Below, one piece after another: positions 7,809 to 15,600 of a DNA stretch of 64,000 bases. Numbering within the stretch: position 1 is the first letter of the stretch; every line of letters begins with the position of its first letter. The position numbers and the translations under genes are program-made. Under the pieces are notes generated by a model that saw only the letters and a list, made by a program, of their open reading frames with translations, did no database searches and was not told where the DNA came from. Source of the stretch: Chitinophagales bacterium (GTDB lineage Bacteria > Bacteroidota > Bacteroidia > Chitinophagales > Saprospiraceae); contig JAAFJN010000001.1 in assembly GCA_013298845.1 (NCBI GenBank), forward strand, positions 516,948-580,947. The letters are read 5' to 3'.

Positions 7809-9056
7809 ATGGGCTGGCTTATTGCCGGATTAATTGTATATTTTTTGATGGTAGTGGCCGAGAAAGCCCTGATTGCCGTCACACCGCATGAATTAGAAAT
7901 GCTTCGGGCCGAGGGGACACCTTCGGCCCGTCGTGTCGTTAATATGGCCGAAGAAAACAGCCGTTCTTTTTTGGCTGCGGTCGCCATTGGTCGCCTCTTT
8001 ATGCTGGTTGCCATCGCGGTAGGTTTTTCCAATTGGTTGCTTTTTCAACCCTTTTTTCAAAGCATTGCGGAGCAGTCAAAAAGCCCCGAATTGTTTCGGT
8101 TTGGGTTGGCACTCGCGGTTATATTACCCTTGTCGCTGCTACTCTGGAAAATGACCGGCATCAACCTGCGTCGCCCGCAAAATCCCGTCGCGGGTTTTTG
8201 GCTGCAACGGCTGAGTGTGCTCATTACCATTTGTAGTGTTGTTTTTAGACCTTTTTTGCCCAAAAAACCGAAAGTGCCGTCGGTAGTAATGACCGATCCG
8301 CCGGATATAGCGCAACAGCAGCAAATAGATACGAGTAAAGGCGAAATTGAAATGCTCAAGAGTATTGCCCGGTTTGGTGACGTTACGGTGCGCCAGGTGA
8401 TGCAACCTCAGCCTAAAATTGTGGCCCTCGATCTCCAAACGCCGTTTCATGAGGTGCTTGCCCTGATTCGAACTTCTGATTTTTCGCGACTACCGGTTTT
8501 TGAAGGTGATTTGGACAATGTGAAAGGAACCCTATACGTAAAAGATATTGTGAACGCGATTGGGGCACCCGCCGATTTTGACTGGACCCAGCGCATACGA
8601 CCGGATGTTTTTATTGTTCCCGAGTCGAAACCAGTGAGTGAATTGTTGCGCGAATTTAAAGAGCGGCACTTGCACCTGGCATTGGTGGTGGACGAATACG
8701 GTGGAACCGCAGGTTTGGTAACTCTCGAAGATATTTTGGAAGAAGTTACCGGAGAAATCCGGGATGAATTTGACGAAGAAAACGAAATACCGCCCTACCA
8801 GCAATTAACCACTACCGAATTCCTGTTCTCCGGCGCTACCATGATTAATGATGTGTGTCAAATTGCCGGCATTGACTCCGATACTTTTGATGAATTCCGG
8901 GAAGATGCCGATACCATTGCGGGGTTGGTCCTGGCCATTTTTGGCGATATTCCGGCCGTTGGTGATGAAGTGCGCTGGAATCAATACTTGTTTACCATCA
9001 TAAAAGCCGACAATCGTCGAATTGAAGAAGTGCGGTTGACGATTTTGGAAGATTAA
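7809..9056 (+). CDS. gldE: GldE-like CBS/CorC-domain membrane protein
   Basis: Protein of 415 residues with an N-terminal membrane region (hydrophobic segments near residues 1-20, 55-80, 100-120 and 135-155), a CBS pair (about 185-310: VRQVMQPQPKIVALD, then LALVVDEYGGTAGLVTLEDILEE) and a C-terminal CorC/HlyC domain. This is the gliding-associated GldE subgroup of hemolysin-family proteins, supported by its place behind ssb. In many relatives gldD follows; here a secreted protease follows instead. The exact role in gliding or type IX secretion is not known. Confidence 0.85.
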   Translation: MGWLIAGLIVYFLMVVAEKALIAVTPHELEMLRAEGTPSARRVVNMAEENSRSFLAAVAIGRLFMLVAIAVGFSNWLLFQPFFQSIAEQSKSPELFRFGLALAVILPLSLLLWKMTGINLRRPQNPVAGFWLQRLSVLITICSVVFRPFLPKKPKVPSVVMTDPPDIAQQQQIDTSKGEIEMLKSIARFGDVTVRQVMQPQPKIVALDLQTPFHEVLALIRTSDFSRLPVFEGDLDNVKGTLYVKDIVNAIGAPADFDWTQRIRPDVFIVPESKPVSELLREFKERHLHLALVVDEYGGTAGLVTLEDILEEVTGEIRDEFDEENEIPPYQQLTTTEFLFSGATMINDVCQIAGIDSDTFDEFREDADTIAGLVLAIFGDIPAVGDEVRWNQYLFTIIKADNRRIEEVRLTILED

Positions 9057-9143
9057 TGCTTGAATTAGCAATAACAGTATATTTTCCAACTATTACCCTC
9101 AACTGACCCCCCTGCTGTTAGTCAGGCTCCCCGTTAATATTTC

Positions 9144-9151
9144 TACTTTTG
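9144..9151 (+). promoter_or_regulatory. -7 box TACTTTTG upstream of the secreted metalloprotease
   Basis: TACTTTTG matches TAnnTTTG in the 175-bp gap after gldE; the -33 element is weak. It would give a leader of about 75 bases. Confidence 0.4.
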
Positions 9152-9231
9152 CGGGCTTTTTGTGTGTTGGACTCCGGCACTTATCCAGTCTAAACTTCTT
9201 TTGCCTAATATTTCTTAACTTATAATACAAT

Positions 9232-12207
9232 ATGAGAATTTACGCTTTTTTAATCGCTTTGACGTTTGCAACATGGGCAAATGGTCAAGGTCTCCCCATT
9301 GACATTAACGGGACACTTTGGTCGCCCACTACTACCAAAGCCGTGGAATCGGCCGGTAGTAAAAAATGGATTACTCCAGAAAAATACCAAGCGGTAACAC
9401 TTGACTATTCCGCCATGTTTAGCCGCTTGTTAATGGCACCCCACGAAAACGAAGTCCTGAACAACGGCGCAAAACCATTGGTGATGGAATTGCCCAATCC
9501 CGAAGGTGGTTTTTCCTTGTTTGAAGTGTTTTATTTTCCCATTATGCACCCCAGCCTTCAGGACCAATACCCCGAAATTCGCTCGTACGCGGGCCAGGGT
9601 ATTGACGACCCCAATGCTCGGATCTTTTTTGACATGACCCCCAAGGGTTTTCACGCAATGGTCATTAAAGGAAAAAAAGGAGCCTGGTTTATTGATCCGG
9701 CCTTTGACCAACGCACCGATGTGTATTCGGTTTATTTTAAAAAAGACTACGTAAAAAACAAAGAAGACCGCATGGTTTGCCACTTTGATGAAGAGGAAGT
9801 AGAAATTAAAGTGCCCACTGCCAACGCCGCCGAATTTACCAATAACTGCGGGATAAGACGCCAGTATCGCCTTGCTTTGGCTTGTACCGGCGAATATGCC
9901 GCCTTCCACGGCGGTACAGTGCCATTGGCCCTGGCCGCCATGAATACCACCATGACCCGGGTAAACGGTATCTATTTAACCGAGGCCAGCATTCAGATGA
10001 ATATTATTGCCAACAACAGCAATATTATATACCTCAACGCCGCAACGGACCCTTATACCAATAATGACGGTGGTGCCATGTTGGCCCAAAACCAAACCAC
10101 CTGCGACAATGTTATCGGATCGGCCAACTACGACATTGGTCACGTATTTAGCACCGGCGGTGGCGGGGTGGCGTACTTGGCCAGCCCTTGTAACAGCAGT
10201 ATTAAAGCAGGTGGCGTAACGGGCAGCGGTGCCCCGACGGGTGACCCGTTTGACGTAGATTATGTTGCGCACGAAATGGGACACCAATACAACTGCCCGC
10301 ATACTTTTAGTAGTTCATTGGGTAGTTGTTCGGGGAATGGTAGTGCAGCCAATGCTTATGAACCTGGTAGCGGAACCACTATTATGGCCTACGCGGGTAT
10401 TTGTTCGTCTGATAACGTACAACCCAACAGCGATCCTTATTTCCATGCGGGGAGTTTGGCCCGTATTGCCTCTTTTGTGACGGGGGCTGGTCATACCTGT
10501 GATCAGGAAACCAGCAATGGCAACACCAAACCAGCGGTGGCGGCCTTGACCAACGTTAACTTTCCGCGTTCAACGCCGTTTGTACTTAACGGCAGTGCCA
10601 CCGACCCCAACGGGCACCCTCTAACCTATTGCTGGGAACAAATGAACGCGGCTTTGGTATCTCCTCCAGCCCCGACCAATACTACCGGGCCTTTGTTTCG
10701 GACGTTGGAGCCGGTATCCGAAACGTACCGTTATTTCCCCAGTTACGACGATGTGTTGGGCGGTGTAACGGATCCATGGGAAGTATTGCCTTCCGTCGGC
10801 CGTACCCTGAGTTTCCGCCTTACCGCGCGTGATAACCAGGTGACGGGTGGCTGTACCGACGAAAAAAACATGGATGTCGTGATTTCTGGCACCGCCGGAC
10901 CATTCGTAGTGACCGCCCCCAACGGTGGCGAATCTTTTACGCAGGGCGCGGCCACTACCGTTACCTGGAACGTAGCCGGTACTACCGCCAGCCCGATTAG
11001 TTGCGCCAACGTAGATATTTTGTATTCTACCAACGCCACCGATCCCACCACATACGTTGTTTTGGTGGCCAATACCCCCAACGACGGCACTCAGTCCGTT
11101 ACCATCCCCAACGTCAACTCGCCGCTGTGCCGCATTATGGTGCGTTGCAGCAGCACCAACGGCACTTATTTTTACGATATTTCGGATAATGATTTTACCA
11201 TTGGTACCAGTTCTGCGTTTTGTTATTCTTTTACCAGTACCAACGTGCCGGTAACGATCCCAGCCACGGGCACCCCAACGGTTACTTCTACCCTTACGGT
11301 ACCGGGAACTTCGGTTGGTTTTATTACCGATGTGAACGTAAAAACCCTGACGGGAACGCATACTTATATTAGTGATCTTACCGTGTCGCTTAAGTCGCCG
11401 GCCAATACAACCCGTACCTTGTTCGGTCCGGTGTGCACCAGTCAGGATAATTTTAACCTGAAATTTAACGACGACGCAACCAATACTTACGCCAGCATTC
11501 CCTGTCCGCCCACTTCCGGCTTGTTTTATAAACCTAAAACAACATTGAGTAATTTTAACGGTCAAGCGGCTCCTGGTACCTGGACATTAACCATTTCGGA
11601 CTCGGCCAATGACGACGGCGGTTCATTAACGGCGTGGGAAATTGAAGTTTGTCTCTCCGACGAGTTGGTGCTGCCCGTAGAATTATTGCATTTTTCGGCG
11701 GCAAAAAAAGCGCAATCCGTTGAATTGGAATGGATAACCGCGCAGGAAAAAAACAACGTTGGGTTCACCATCGAACGCAGTACGGGCGAATACCTTGCTT
11801 TTGAATCCATTGGTTTTGTTCCCGCACGGGCAATTCCGGGCACCGAAACTACGTATCAGTTTACCGATAAAAACGTAAAACCGGGCGAGGTGTACTATTA
11901 CCGCCTCCGCCAAACGGACATCGATGGCAAAATCACGTATTCCGACGTTGAAAAAGTGAGTTTTGGCTCAAAAATCGAGATGAGCATTGTACCCAATCCG
12001 GCGAATCATTTCGTGCGCATCAACATGGCCGATCAGGAAGCCGAAATTCGGGCTGAAGTGTATCAACTTGACGGTCGCCTCATGTACAGTGGCACGCTTA
12101 CCGCCGGGCAGGAAATTAATACCCAACTCTGGCCGGAAGGCACCTATATTATTACGGCAGCAACCAACAAGGCGGCAATCACCAAAAAATTTGTGATTTT
12201 GCGTTAA
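9232..12207 (+). CDS. Secreted reprolysin-like metalloprotease with P domain and T9SS tail
   Basis: Protein of 991 residues. A signal peptide (1 to about 19) and a propeptide-like region precede a zinc metalloprotease domain with HEMGHQYNCPH, where H347, H351 and H357 bind zinc and E348 is catalytic. An Ig/fibronectin-like region follows, then a proprotein-convertase P-type beta domain (about 660-800). A VELLHFSA...VELEW module and a C-terminal type IX sorting-like domain (SIVPNPANHFVRI to KKFVILR) end the protein. It is therefore a predicted T9SS cargo released to or attached at the surface. Its substrate is unknown. A strong terminator follows. Confidence 0.9.
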   Translation: MRIYAFLIALTFATWANGQGLPIDINGTLWSPTTTKAVESAGSKKWITPEKYQAVTLDYSAMFSRLLMAPHENEVLNNGAKPLVMELPNPEGGFSLFEVFYFPIMHPSLQDQYPEIRSYAGQGIDDPNARIFFDMTPKGFHAMVIKGKKGAWFIDPAFDQRTDVYSVYFKKDYVKNKEDRMVCHFDEEEVEIKVPTANAAEFTNNCGIRRQYRLALACTGEYAAFHGGTVPLALAAMNTTMTRVNGIYLTEASIQMNIIANNSNIIYLNAATDPYTNNDGGAMLAQNQTTCDNVIGSANYDIGHVFSTGGGGVAYLASPCNSSIKAGGVTGSGAPTGDPFDVDYVAHEMGHQYNCPHTFSSSLGSCSGNGSAANAYEPGSGTTIMAYAGICSSDNVQPNSDPYFHAGSLARIASFVTGAGHTCDQETSNGNTKPAVAALTNVNFPRSTPFVLNGSATDPNGHPLTYCWEQMNAALVSPPAPTNTTGPLFRTLEPVSETYRYFPSYDDVLGGVTDPWEVLPSVGRTLSFRLTARDNQVTGGCTDEKNMDVVISGTAGPFVVTAPNGGESFTQGAATTVTWNVAGTTASPISCANVDILYSTNATDPTTYVVLVANTPNDGTQSVTIPNVNSPLCRIMVRCSSTNGTYFYDISDNDFTIGTSSAFCYSFTSTNVPVTIPATGTPTVTSTLTVPGTSVGFITDVNVKTLTGTHTYISDLTVSLKSPANTTRTLFGPVCTSQDNFNLKFNDDATNTYASIPCPPTSGLFYKPKTTLSNFNGQAAPGTWTLTISDSANDDGGSLTAWEIEVCLSDELVLPVELLHFSAAKKAQSVELEWITAQEKNNVGFTIERSTGEYLAFESIGFVPARAIPGTETTYQFTDKNVKPGEVYYYRLRQTDIDGKITYSDVEKVSFGSKIEMSIVPNPANHFVRINMADQEAEIRAEVYQLDGRLMYSGTLTAGQEINTQLWPEGTYIITAATNKAAITKKFVILR

Positions 12208-12233
12208 ACAGCCTTTTTACGGATAAAAACCAC

Positions 12234-12270
12234 GCCCTTTCATCGTAAACCCACGGTGAGAGGGCTTTTT
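12234..12270 (+). terminator. Intrinsic terminator after the metalloprotease
   Basis: GCCCTTTCATCG and CGGTGAGAGGGC pair over 12 positions (with G-U pairs) around a short loop and are followed by TTTTTG. It sits in the convergent gap before the TPR-HTH gene. Confidence 0.8.
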
Positions 12271-12272
12271 GT

Positions 12273-13718
12273 TTATGAACCAAATTCCCGTACAAACGCC
12301 TCCAGATCATCTTCTTCTTTTAGTTGAAGCCGTTTGCGCAGGCGTTGCCGCATTTTTTTGATGGCATCGGTGGTGACACCGCACAAAAATGCCAGTTCGG
12401 TGCGTGACATATTGAGTTTTAACAACAAAAACAACCGCTCTTCGGAGTCTGATATTTGTGGGTAATAGTCTCGGAGTTTTTTTATCAGGCCCGGGTGTAC
12501 CTTGTCAAAATAGGCCACAAAAGTCAGCCAGTCCTGCGTAGTTAAAATGGGTGTTTCGTAGGGCGAATATGGGTTTTCGGTGGGTTCGGGGGGGAGATCC
12601 GAACGCACCACCAACCGGGCGGTTAAATCGCGGATTTGTTCATTTTTTTCGATCAAAATTTGGGTGAGTTCGTTCAAATGCTGCTGATTTTGCCGCAAAA
12701 TGCGCCGCCGGTTTTTGCTCCAAAAATAAAAAAAGAACGTCCCAATGACGGCCAAACTTACCGTAAGTCCGGTAATAATCCATGATTGGTTACGGGTTTT
12801 GATGGCTTTTTGCTCCGATTCCTTTAAAAATTCAATTTCTCGCTCTTTTTCTTTGGCCTTGTACTTTATATCCAACTCCTCGATGGTGCGCATTTTTTCG
12901 CCGTTAAAAAGCGAATCTCGCATTTTTTTGGCAGTTTTAAATAGCAGTAACGCCCGCGCCGGGTTACCCGTAGCTTCTTCAATTTGCGACATCCGCTCGA
13001 TGGCGCGCGCGTGTACATGCAACTGTTCCATGTTATCGGCCTGTTCAATGGCCAGTTGGATGTACCGCCGGGCCGGTTCCCATTGTTGTAGTTCGCGGTA
13101 ACAATTTCCGAGGTTTAGGTACATGCCGGGCAGGTTATCCAGTGCTCCCGATGCTTTGAGCAGGACTAGCGCGCTGTCCAGAAACGGCAAAGCCCCGGCC
13201 CAGTCCCGGCGGTCGCTGTACGTAAATGCCAACTGGTTCATGGCGGCGCACTGTTCAATGATCGACCCGTGGGTTTCGAGTAGCGGAAGGGCGCGGGCTA
13301 ACGCCATTTCGGCGGCTTGGGGTTGGCCCGCGCTGCCGTAAAAAATGGCAATGGTGGCATAACCCCGACCCAGCCGGGCCGAATCCTGGAGCCGGGCGTA
13401 CGCCGCCAGTACAGGCTCGGCCGTTTGAATAGCCTGTTTGTGTTCGCCCATTTTTTCGTACACGGCGGCTACATCCAGTTGGGTGCTGTAATATTGCGTC
13501 GAATCGCCGTTCGAGCGGGCTAGTTCCAGCGATTTTTGGTAATGCTCTAAAGCGGCCGCGTAATTCCCCTTATGCGTTTGTTCATCGCCTAATTCGTTAT
13601 AATAGGTGGTCAGCGTATCCCCCTGGGTTACTTCCGGGACGGGCACTTCTTTAGGCGAAGGCGCGGAGGTGCAACCTACCCACAATAACACACCCGTGAA
13701 TAAAATACCAAAATGCAT
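12273..13718 (-). CDS. Membrane TPR protein with C-terminal HTH
   Basis: Protein of 481 residues. A signal or anchor segment (1-16, ending in a weak lipobox LWVGC) is followed by several TPRs (about 35-280), one membrane helix (about 312-332), a coiled coil, and a C-terminal LuxR-like helix-turn-helix (LNMSRTELAFLCGVTTDAIKKM). The layout suggests a periplasmic TPR sensor with a cytoplasmic DNA-binding domain, a type known in Bacteroidota. The lipobox has a non-ideal -3 residue, so the N-terminus may be an uncleaved anchor. It follows waaA after 5 bases and is probably co-transcribed. Targets are unknown. Confidence 0.75.
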   Translation of the reverse strand: MHFGILFTGVLLWVGCTSAPSPKEVPVPEVTQGDTLTTYYNELGDEQTHKGNYAAALEHYQKSLELARSNGDSTQYYSTQLDVAAVYEKMGEHKQAIQTAEPVLAAYARLQDSARLGRGYATIAIFYGSAGQPQAAEMALARALPLLETHGSIIEQCAAMNQLAFTYSDRRDWAGALPFLDSALVLLKASGALDNLPGMYLNLGNCYRELQQWEPARRYIQLAIEQADNMEQLHVHARAIERMSQIEEATGNPARALLLFKTAKKMRDSLFNGEKMRTIEELDIKYKAKEKEREIEFLKESEQKAIKTRNQSWIITGLTVSLAVIGTFFFYFWSKNRRRILRQNQQHLNELTQILIEKNEQIRDLTARLVVRSDLPPEPTENPYSPYETPILTTQDWLTFVAYFDKVHPGLIKKLRDYYPQISDSEERLFLLLKLNMSRTELAFLCGVTTDAIKKMRQRLRKRLQLKEEDDLEAFVREFGS

Positions 13719-13723
13719 CGCGT

Positions 13724-14965
13724 TTATAAGTAGCGTTGAATAAACTGTAAAATAAGGCTCGTTCCGCCGCAGTTTTCCCGCAAATATTGCTGAATCGCCG
13801 CCCTTGCCGACTGTCTTGCGGGTTCTTGTTGAAGCATTAATAATGTTTCTTGCAACGAATTGCTGTCGTGAACGCTAAAAAATCCTTGGCGGCGAATTAA
13901 TTGTTTGGCCTCTTCAAATTTATGGTATTTGGGGCCAAAAATAACCGGCAACCCAAACGCCGCCGGTTCCAGCGTGTTGTGAATACCGGTGCCAAAGCCT
14001 CCCCCGATGTACGCCCAATGGCCGTATCGGTATAAGGTATTTAACATCCCTACGTTGTCGATAATTAACCAGCGGTAAGCCGTTACCTGTTCTGGATTGG
14101 TCGCCGAATACGCCACTGCTCCCGCGCCCAGGCGCTCAAGCAGGCGGGTTACGTGCGCCTGTGAGGGTTCGTGTGGGGCGCAAATCACTTTTAAATTGGC
14201 CAAATCGGGGTGTTGTAAAGCCGTCAACAGCAAATCTTCGTCTTTTTCCCACGAACTCCCCACCACCAATATCCGATGGTGCCGGGCAAATGCCGCCACA
14301 ATATCGTTGTCGGGTGCCTGCGCCGCAATGTCCAAAACCCGATCAATGCGGGTATCTCCGGCAAGGGTAGTTTTTGTACACCCGATGCCGTGTAGCAGAT
14401 TGATCGAATCTTGGGTTTGTACAAAAAAATGCGTAAAACAAGCCAGCATCCGGCGGCTCCACGCGCCGTACCATTGGAAAAAATACTGTTCGGGGCGAAA
14501 TAAAGCGGCAATTAGCCAAACGGGAATCCGGCGGTGTTGCGCTTCGAGTAAATAATTAGCCCAAAATTCGTATTTGACAAAAATGATTAAATCCGGCTGT
14601 ACTTCGTCCAAAAAAGCGCGGGCGTTGGCGGGGGTATCCAACGGCAAATACAAAATGGTATCGGCGTGGGGATAGTTTTTGCGCAGTTCGTACCCCGACG
14701 GTGAAAAAAAGGTAAGTACGATGTGCCAATCGGGGTGTTGTTTTTTTATTTGTTCCATGACGGGTCGCCCTTGTTCAAATTCTCCCAACGATGCCACGTG
14801 TATCCACAGCGTCTTTTTGCGGTTTTGGGGCAGCGCTGCGGCCAGCCGATTCCGCCAATTGGCCCGCCCTTCGACCCCTTTTTTTATTTTAGTATCCCAA
14901 AAAGCCCCTAATTGCATGGCCAATGACAGGACGTAGATGGCAATATTGTACAAGGTATGTGTCAT
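13724..14965 (-). CDS. waaA: 3-deoxy-D-manno-octulosonic acid (Kdo) transferase
   Basis: GT-B glycosyltransferase of 413 residues that attaches Kdo to lipid A precursor at the inner membrane. Visible family motifs are WIHVASLGEFEQGRPV, LTFFSPSGYE, YEFWANYL, the DTRIDRV region and IGGGFGTGIHNTLEPAAFGLPVIFGP near the end. The N-terminal hydrophobic helix (MTHTLYNIAIYVLSLAM) is the usual membrane anchor. The frame is open to 15037, but the ATG at 14965 is preferred because the anchor begins there and a TAACTTTG promoter box lies just upstream. Confidence 0.95.
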   Translation of the reverse strand: MTHTLYNIAIYVLSLAMQLGAFWDTKIKKGVEGRANWRNRLAAALPQNRKKTLWIHVASLGEFEQGRPVMEQIKKQHPDWHIVLTFFSPSGYELRKNYPHADTILYLPLDTPANARAFLDEVQPDLIIFVKYEFWANYLLEAQHRRIPVWLIAALFRPEQYFFQWYGAWSRRMLACFTHFFVQTQDSINLLHGIGCTKTTLAGDTRIDRVLDIAAQAPDNDIVAAFARHHRILVVGSSWEKDEDLLLTALQHPDLANLKVICAPHEPSQAHVTRLLERLGAGAVAYSATNPEQVTAYRWLIIDNVGMLNTLYRYGHWAYIGGGFGTGIHNTLEPAAFGLPVIFGPKYHKFEEAKQLIRRQGFFSVHDSNSLQETLLMLQQEPARQSARAAIQQYLRENCGGTSLILQFIQRYL

Positions 14966-14974
14966 TTCTGGGGG

Positions 14975-14982
14975 CAAAGTTA
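14975..14982 (-). promoter_or_regulatory. -7 box TAACTTTG just upstream of waaA
   Basis: Minus strand reads TAACTTTG ending nine bases before the ATG at 14965, implying a very short leader. The -33 element is not clear. Confidence 0.4.
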
Positions 14983-15037
14983 GGTTGGCTTCCGGTAAAA
15001 TACGGCAATTTGATGCCGGATAGATGTTTTGGGCCAT

Positions 15038-15338
15038 TTCCTGTTTCAGGGGTATGGCAACTTTGGAGGGAAAAGTAAACGTTTGTTACCTTGAAATTTT
15101 ACATTTTTTTTTGGGCTACTCCCTCTTTTAAAATTCTTTTTTCTTAACAAAATGCTAAATACGCGCTTTTTTTAAAAAAAATGTACCCTATTTTTGGTAC
15201 GTTTTTTCAACAAATGCTACCTTTTTTGAGGTATTTTTAAATGAAAAAACCACTCAAAAACCGTTTCTTTTAATTTTGACGCCGTTTTCTTGCGAATATA
15301 GCATTGTTTATTTTTTCAACAAAATCAAAAAAATGCCC
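15038..15338. other. AT-rich intergenic stretch without genes
   Basis: No credible coding frame is seen. Two small T-rich hairpins are visible: GTACC-N8-GGTAC followed by GTTTTTT near 15183-15206, and TACC-N8-GGTA followed by TTTTT near 15219-15239. Their stems are too short to call terminators with confidence. Confidence 0.5.
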
Positions 15339-15369
15339 TTGCAGGTTTTGAGAAACTTCCGCACTTTTG
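15339..15369 (+). promoter_or_regulatory. Promoter of the candidate small RNA or leader
   Basis: TTG (15339-15341), a 20-bp spacer and CACTTTTG (15362-15369) are one mismatch from the TTG-N19-TAnnTTTG consensus. The predicted start falls at about 15373, exactly where a structured segment begins. Confidence 0.45.
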
Positions 15370-15373
15370 TAAC

Positions 15374-15497
15374 GTCAAATAGATAGAACAACAGCAACGA
15401 CAACGAGATGTAAGATTTGACACACAGATTTGCCACTTTTCATGAGATTATATACGGGAAACCGGCGCGCCGCAAAAGAGCGGCGCGCTTTTTTTTT
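15374..15497 (+). ncRNA. Candidate small RNA or attenuator leader, about 124 nt
   Basis: The segment is bounded by a promoter-like sequence and a very strong intrinsic terminator. It begins with GTCAAAT (15374-15380), which pairs perfectly with ATTTGAC (15415-15421), followed by an unpaired stretch and the terminator hairpin. CTTTTCAT (15436-15443) with ATATACG can also pair with CGTATATGAAAAG (15499-15511) around the terminator. No useful open frame is present. It may be a free-standing small RNA or the leader of the ricT-like gene 104 bases downstream, for which no other promoter is evident. Confidence 0.5.
15465..15497 (+). terminator. Strong intrinsic terminator
   Basis: GCGCGCCGC and GCGGCGCGC form a perfect 9-bp GC stem with loop AAAAGA, followed by nine T residues. 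It lies upstream of, not after, the nearest plus-strand gene. Confidence 0.9.
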
Positions 15498-15600
15498 GCG
15501 TATATGAAAAGTACGATGTAATATTGCACCGCTTTTAATTAAAGAACTGTCTTTAAAAAAGCATTTTGTTCACGACAATCAAAACTGAATATATCATTGA

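Noticed and set aside
9090..9140. Hairpin CTGAC...GTCAG after gldE as a terminator
   Set aside because: Short stem, long loop and no T run; not supported as a terminator.
10621..11565. 314-codon minus-strand frame
   Set aside because: Antisense to the P-domain region of the metalloprotease; composition is that of a shadow frame.
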